From: Megascapheus bottae
Taxonomy: Eukaryota; Chordata; Mammalia; Rodentia; Geomyidae
Reading direction: 5' to 3'
DNA length: 64,000 nucleotides
Assembly (NCBI GenBank): GCA_024803745.1
Contig: JANJXV010000193.1
Location: forward strand, 1,488,001-1,552,000
Under the pieces are notes generated by a model. The model saw only the letters and a list, made by a program, of their open reading frames with translations. It was not told the DNA's origin and made no database searches. Positions 57,844-64,000 of this stretch are shown piece by piece. The position numbers were made by a program, and so were the translations under genes. Position 1 is the first letter of the stretch. Every line of letters starts with the position of its first letter.

Positions 57844-60800
57844 CTAATGATTATGACGAATGAGGGAAACCACTGAGCCTAAGTTCCTTTGAGTCTGGCT
57901 TACTTCACTTAATATGATTTGTTCTAAGTCTTTCCATTTCCTAACAAATGGGGCGATGTCATTCTTTCTGACAGCAGCATAGAATTCCATTGTGTACAAA
58001 TACCACAACTTGTTGATCCACTCATCAACTGAGGGACATCTGGGTTGGTTCCATATCTTTGCTATGGTGAATAGTGCTGCAATGAACATTGTTGTGCTAG
58101 TGGGTTTAGTATGCCCTTGTTTCTGGATTGTTGGGTAAATGCCAAGTACTGGAATTGCTGGGTCATAGGGGAGTTGTATGTTTAGCGTTTTGAGGCACTG
58201 CTGCACTGCTTTCCATAGTGGTTGAACGAGTTTGCACCCCCACCAACAGTGTAGTAGTGATCCCTCCTGACCACATCCCCTCCAGCATCTGTTGTCATTC
58301 GTTTTCCTGATCCTGGCCATTCTAACTGGAGTTACGTGGAATCTTAGACTTGTTTTGATTTGCATTTCTTTTATGACCAGAGATGTTGAGCATTTCTTCA
58401 TGTGTCTATAGGCCATTTTTGTTTCTTCTTCAGAGAAGACTCTCTTTAAGTCTTTGGCCCATTTTGTAATGGGATGGGTGTTACTTTGGAGGTTACTTTT
58501 GGAGTGATTCAATTTTTTGTGTTGTTGATATATTTTAGATATGAGGCCTTGTTCCGTTGTTTGGGTGGTGAAGATCTTCTCCCACTCTGTAGGCTTCCTG
58601 ATTAGTTTACTAGCTATATCCGTTGCCATACAAAAGCTCTGCAGTTTAATGCAGTCCCACTTATCCAGCCTTTCTCTGATTTGTTGTGATTCTTGGTTCT
58701 TATTAAGAAAGTTTCGACCTGCACCAAGGAGGCCTAGTGTATCTCCTATTCCTTCCTGTAAACTTTTCAGTGTGTCAGCTTTTACCTCCACGTCTTTGAT
58801 CCATTTGGAGTTAATTCTAGTGCAAGGTGACAAAGAAGGATCCAACTTTAGTTTTCTGCAGGTGTTTAACCAGTTCTGCCAGCACAACTTGTTGAAGAGG
58901 CTATCTTTCTTCCATTCCATTTTTTTGGCTCCCTGGTCAAAAATTAGGTGGCCATATGTCTGTGGTTTAATATCTGGGTCCGCAGTTCTACTCCATTGGA
59001 CTTCAGGCCTATTCTTGTGCCAGTACCAAGCTGTTTTGAGAATTATAGCTCTGTATTAGAGCCTTAAGTTTGGAATTGAAATTCTTCCAGCGCTGTTCTT
59101 TCTGCTAAGAAGTGTTTTTGCTATACGGGGTCTTTTATTATTCCATATGAAATTTTGAATTGCCTCTTCTATGTCTTTAAAGAATGACATTGGGATGTTG
59201 ATGGGTATTACATTGAATTTGTAGATAGCCCTTGGCAAGGTTGTCATTTTCACAATGTTGATTCTTCCAATCCAGGAGCACGGGAGGTTTTTCCATTTCC
59301 TTAGTTCTGCTTTAATTTCCTTTTTTAGGGTTTTAAAGTTTTCATCTAAACGGTCCTTTACATTCTTAGTTAAGCTAATTGCTAGGTACTTTATTTTCTT
59401 TGAGGCTATTGTGAAAGGATTTTCTTTCCTGATTATTGCCTTGTTCCTCTCAGTGTTGGCGTAAAGTAAGGCAGTTGATTTGTGAGGGTTGATTTTATGG
59501 CCTGCTACCCTTCCAAAGCTTTGAATCAGCTCAAGGAGCTTGGGAGTAGAGTCTATAGGATTCTTTAAATACAGAATCATGTCATCTGCAAAGAGGGATA
59601 GTTTTATTTCCTCTTTCCCTACTTGGATCCCCTTTATGCTTGCTTCTTGCCTTATTGCACTGCCTAGAAATTGTAGTACTATATTAAAAAGGAGTGGAGA
59701 GAGTGGGCATCCTTGTCTCGTTCCTGATTTTAGAGGGAATGGCTTTAGATTTTCACCATTAAGTATAGTACTAGCAGTGGGTTTCTCATACACAGCCTTT
59801 ATTACATTGAGAAATGTTCCATGGATTCCTAGTTTCTCCACATCTTTTAACATAAAGGGCTTTTGGATCTTGTCAAATGCCTTTTCCGCATCTATTGAGA
59901 CAATCATGTGATTTTATCCCTGCTCCTGTTGATGTGTTGAATTATATTAATTGATTTGTGTATGTTGAACCAGCTTTGCCTCCCTGTGATGAATCCAGTT
60001 TGATCATAGTGTATATTTTTTTTGATGAGTTGTTGTAGACGGTTGGCCAGTATTTTGTTGAGAAGTTTTGCATCGAGGTTCATCAAAGAAATGGGTCTAT
60101 AGATCTCTTTCTTTGATGAATCTCTGTCTGGTTTGGGGATGAGGGATATGCTGGCTTCACAGAATCAGTTTAGTAAAGAACCTTCATTTTCAATTTCGTT
60201 GAAGAGCTTGAGGAGTATTGGTGTGAGCTCTGCTTTGAAGACCTTATAGAATTCAGCTGTGAATCCATCTGGCCCTGGGCTCTTTTTAAGTGGAAGTTGT
60301 CTAATTTCCATTTCTATTTCAGAGCTTGAAATAGGCCTGTTGAGTTGGGTTAGCTCTTCTTGGTTCAGTGTGTGTATGTTAATATTGTCTAGGAATTCAT
60401 CCATTTCTTCTAGATTCTCAAATTTGTTGGCGTAAAGGTTTGAGAAGTATTCCCTCATGATATTCTGGATCTTGGTAATTTCTGTCGTGATATTACCATT
60501 TTCATCTGCGATTTTGTTTATTTCGATATGCTCTCTTCTTTTTTTGGTAAGATTTGCTAAGGGCTTGTCAATTTTGTTAATTCTTTCAAGAACCAACTCC
60601 TTGTTTTGTTGATTCTTTCTATAGTTTTTTTTATTCCAAATCATTTAATTCTGCTTTGATTTTAATAATTTGCTTTCTCCTAATGGGTTTAGGGTTGGTT
60701 TGTTGCCCTTTTTCCAGGAGGTTAAGGTGAGACATTAACTAGTTGGTTTGCCATTTTTCCAACTTGCTGTTGTAGGCACTCCACGCTATAAATTTTCCTC

Positions 60801-61686
60801 TGAATACTGCCTGTGTTGTGTCCCTAAGGAGTTGATATTTGTGTGCTCCTTATTGTTAAATTTCATAAACAGTTTGATATCTGTTCTGATCTCTTCGATT
60901 ACCCATTGTTTTTGATTCAACAATGTGTGGTTCAGTCTCCATGAGTTACAGGGTTTTCTTTGGTGGAGATGTGTGTTCAGCTCCAATTTGATGCCTTTAT
61001 GGTCTGAGAGTGTGCATGGAATAATTTCAGTGTTTCTGAATCTGTCCAGGTTTGCTTTATGGCCTAAGATGTGGTCTATTTTGGAAAATGTTCCATGTGC
61101 TGCTGAGAAAAACGTATATTGTGGTGTTAATGGGTGGAATATTCTGCAGATGTCTGTCAGATCTAGTTGGTCTACATAGTTGTTCAGTTCTAAGGTTTCT
61201 CTGTTGAATTTTTGCCTTGTTGATCTGTCCATAGGTGAGAGTGGTGTGTTAAACTCACCAACAATCACTGTGTTTCGATCTATGTATGGTTTCAGTGTAA
61301 GTAAAGTTTGCTTGATGAAATTTGGAGCTCCGGGATTGGGTGTGTAAATATTTAGGATTGTTATGTCTTCCGGGAGGAAAGATCCCTTTAGTAGTATGTA
61401 GTAACCTTCTTTGTCTTTTCTTACTAATTTTAGTTTGAAGTCTATTGTATCTGATATGAGGATGGCAACTCTAGCCTGTTTATGGGGGCAGTTAGCTTGA
61501 TAGAGTTTATTCCAACCTCTCACTTTCAAAAGATGATTGTTTTTGGGTAAGATGTGTCTCTTGAAGTCAGCAGAACGATGGCTCTTGCTTTTTGATCCAA
61601 CTAGACAACCTATGCCGTTTAATTGGAGAGTTAAGTCCATTGATATTGAGAGTTAGGATTGAGAGATATTTATTAGTTCCTACCAT
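57844..61686 (-). pseudogene. L1 ORF2, unit 6: best preserved ORF2 of the array, still broken
   Basis: Large open segments: endonuclease 61640-60786 (284 codons with YTPNPGAPNF, GEFNTPLS, TLSDHKGIKLEL), linker/RT 60644-60165 (SPGPDGF), 60086-59904, RT palm/thumb 59907-59056 ([27 protein letters not shown]), C-terminal 58920-57844 (358 codons with the Cys-rich block). Breaks remain at the endonuclease QETHL motif, before IDAEKAFD, and near 59056, where a private TAA interrupts. Confidence 0.93.
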
Positions 61687-61734
61687 TTTTAAAAGCTTTT
61701 AGTAGGGCCTGTGTCTTGACAGTTCTTGTGGTCC

Positions 61735-62890
61735 TTAGATGGTATGCTGTTTAGGTGCCTTTTCTTTCCCTATATTGCATTTATTTTGGTTTTCTTTGTA
61801 TAGAGCATCTTTGAGAATTCTCTGTAGTGTTGGTTTTGTTTCGACATATTGTTGCATCTTTTCCCTGGAATGGAATGTTTTTATTTTTCCCTCAGTTATG
61901 AATGAGAGCTTAGCTGGCTACAGTATTCTTGGTTGGTAGTTATTTGATATAAGGGCATGACATATATGCTTCCAGTCACTTCGTGCTTGCATGGTCTCTG
62001 CTGAGAAATCTGGGGTTATTCTGATTGGTTTGCCTTTGTAGGTTACTGATCCCTTTTCCCTGGCTGCCTTTAGGATCTTTCCTTTCGTTTCTATTGATCC
62101 AGTTCGGATCACAATGTGGCGGTGGGATGTTCTTTTCTGGTCAGGTCTGTTTGGGGTTCTAAAAGCTTCTCGTATCTGGATGGGCCTGCCCTTCTGGATA
62201 TGTGGGAAATTCTCTGAGATGATTCCCTGAAGTATATTTCCAATACCATTGACCCTTTCTCCACGCCCTCCTCAATACCAACTAGCCTTAAATTAGGCTT
62301 CCTAATTGTATCTTGGACCTCCTGAAGCGCTCTCTCATATTTCCTAGATTTGGATTGACTCATTTTCTGTTCTTTATAATACCTAAATTATCTTCAGCCA
62401 CTGAAATTCTCTCCTCTGCAATGTCTAACCTGCTATCAAAGCTATCTACTTTATTTTTCATCTCCCTTGCTTCTAATTGCTCACTTTTGATGCCTTGCAT
62501 CCCTTGTTTTAGATCATGTATGGATTTCTTTATCTCCTTGATTTCCTTTTGAGTGGTTAGCTCAGTAGCTTTATTTTCTTTGGACATTTGCTGGAGTTTG
62601 GTCACGTTTTTGTTTGTGGATTCTTTGAATTCATCCATCTTTCTTTGAAAAACCTTTATTATGGCCTCCTTTATGGCTTCTTCTTTTTCACTTATCACCT
62701 TGTTTTTGCTTTCCTCTTGTTCAGGTATGGCTTCCTCCATTATCTCTTTCTTTATATTTTCACATTTTTCATTAATGTTGTTTATGAATTGCATTTGTGT
62801 AGCAATTGGAAGACTCTCCTCTAGGTTTGCCAGTGACTGTTCCATTGTCTGTTTACATTGGGTGGGGGATGTTGTTTCTTGATTTGACAT
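61735..62890 (-). pseudogene. L1 ORF1, unit 6, broken
   Basis: The coiled-coil half is open from the second Met (62890-62360), with the same ATGA overlap into 62363. The C-terminal half changes frame near 62252, reopens at 62112-61918 and meets the shared TAG. The natural stop is at 61735. Confidence 0.9.
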
Positions 62891-63470
62891 TTTTCTTGAG
62901 TTTCTTGTTCTGCCCCTTTGAAAATGGGAGCAAGATTACTACTAAATACGATTATAGTTTTTCAGATATGACCAACCTAGACCTCTGTAGCTGGCAGACA
63001 CTAGATGTTCACAAGTTTTGATTGGTATTATCACTCTTTCTTTTTGTGCACTTACAGACCAGCCTAATACAACCACTGATAAGCGATTTATACCCAAAAC
63101 AATAAGCCTCTCAATCCAATCTCTATTGTCTTTAGTCCCTCTGAGCCTAGAGAATAATTAACCACCTACATATACAATATTGCTCAACAGCCATCAAGTG
63201 TAGATCCGTGCAGTATAAGGGTTGAAAGACGAGCAGAGGTCCAGAGATAGAAAAAAAGAATGAGAGAGGTCAGGGGAGGTGCAAGAGGATTAACGTAGGA
63301 GTGTAAGAATATTGTAGTAATGAAGAAAAGTTATAGCATAAGGATAACTGACCTAAGTTGGTAAGTAGGTAGCATATTTGAGTACAAAGTTTGGAAAGTA
63401 TTAGAATAAAACTTATGTGTTGCTGCACGACTAGCTCTTAGCCCAACCAGTGGCCTCACAGTGGACCATG

Positions 63471-64000
63471 GGATGGATCTGTTTTTCTTGTCTACGTTGA
63501 GGGAAAGGGCTATTTCACAAGATGCAGAAGCGAAGATTTCAGAAGCAAATGCTGTGAGTGAATTAGCTCGTAAAAAGCATTTTTATTTTCTTTTATCTTT
63601 CTGCCAGTCTTGGGGCTTGAATTCAGGGCCTGAGCACTGTCCTCGGGTTTTCTCAAGTCTAGCCCTCTGCCACTTGAGCCACAGTGCCACATCTAGATTT
63701 TCTATCTATGTGGTACTGAGCAATCAAACCCAGATCTTCATGGATGCTAGGCAAGCACTCTACCACTATGCCAAAGTCTCAACCCTGACATAGTAATTAT
63801 AAAGTAATCATCATCATCATCATCATATCCAAATATCCTTTCTCCTACAAAGAATGAACACTTAACTGTGTCTAATGCTTTTTTTTAATTTCACTAATTC
63901 TTCTGTGTTTTTGCCTCTTGCATTTTTTACATATGACAGCAAAGCTAATCATCAGGAAAAATTGATTAGGATACAGAAACCTAATAATATCCTAGTAGAT
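63471..64000 (+). repeat. Block A of unit 7 (partial)
   Basis: SINE minus (63586-63785), TCA repeat (63806-63828), then unique block A sequence to the window edge. It shows that the array continues to the right. Confidence 0.85.
63586..63785 (-). repeat. SINE (ID-like), minus strand, block after L1-6
   Basis: Counterpart of 7098-7305. Confidence 0.78.

Larger units (their letters stand above)
57426..63470 (-). mobile_element. Near-full-length L1, unit 6 (L1-6)
   Basis: 3' tail at 57426, ORF2 61686-57844, ORF1 62890-61735, 5' UTR to about 63470. It has the fewest private breaks in ORF2, but the shared frameshifts remain. The usual first ORF1 ATG is lost (CCCAT to CCCCT near 62914), and a 1 bp loss near 62252 shifts the RRM half. 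Confidence 0.95.
46495..64000. repeat. Right part of the 7.4 kb L1-bearing tandem array, units 4-7
   Basis: The same unit resumes in the same orientation: the 5' part of an L1 (46495-48630), two complete A+L1 units, then the start of another. The landmark TCTTCTGTGT is at 49055, 56476 and 63899, so periods are 7421 and 7423 bp. The array runs off the right edge. Sequence begins at the equivalent of unit-1 coordinate 4849, whereas the left array stops at the equivalent of 3239. Confidence 0.95.

Overview
The window is mammalian nuclear DNA without any intact protein-coding gene that I can support. It is dominated by L1 (LINE-1) retrotransposon sequence on the minus strand, tRNA-derived/B1-like SINEs, and a decayed KRAB zinc-finger gene. 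The SINEs combine a tRNA-like head with A- and B-box-like blocks, an ID-like second arm and an A-rich tail, and some carry a B1-type arm. This style fits a rodent, most likely the Castorimorpha/Geomyoidea group (kangaroo rats, pocket mice, gophers). That is recalled family knowledge, not a search result.

Layout. (1) 1-17990 is a head-to-tail array of a ~7.4 kb unit. The landmark TCTTCTGTGT recurs at 1, 7411 and 14781. Each unit has a ~1.4 kb non-L1 block (called 'A' here: inverted SINE, TCA microsatellite, second SINE, exon-like relict) followed by one near-full-length minus-strand L1 (~6 kb: 5' UTR, ORF1, ORF2, 3' UTR). (2) 17991-46494 is a 28.5 kb non-array segment. It holds many SINEs, older L1 fragments, a degenerate gene remnant at about 27190-30390, an inverted and more diverged L1-free copy of block A (about 29906-31262), scattered exon-like sequence at 32.4-35 kb, and a KRAB C2H2 zinc-finger pseudogene (38690-43731). 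(3) 46495-64000 resumes the same array, with the landmark at 49055, 56476 and 63899.

The central point is that the left array stops inside an L1 at the equivalent of unit coordinate 3239 and the right array starts at the equivalent of 4849. The two partial units plus the missing ~1.6 kb add up to one normal period (~7.38 kb). The 28.5 kb segment therefore appears to interrupt a single unit of one continuous macrosatellite, replacing about 1.6 kb of L1.

The L1 copies share the same inactivating changes: an ATGA frame break and a TAG stop in ORF1, and a frameshift, a catalytic Asp-to-Glu change and a second frameshift in ORF2. The array therefore most likely grew by DNA-level duplication of one dead L1 with its flank, not by repeated retrotransposition. 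Variants shared in a patchwork between units suggest unequal crossover or gene conversion.

No CRISPR array, operon, intact RNA gene or confident functional gene was found.
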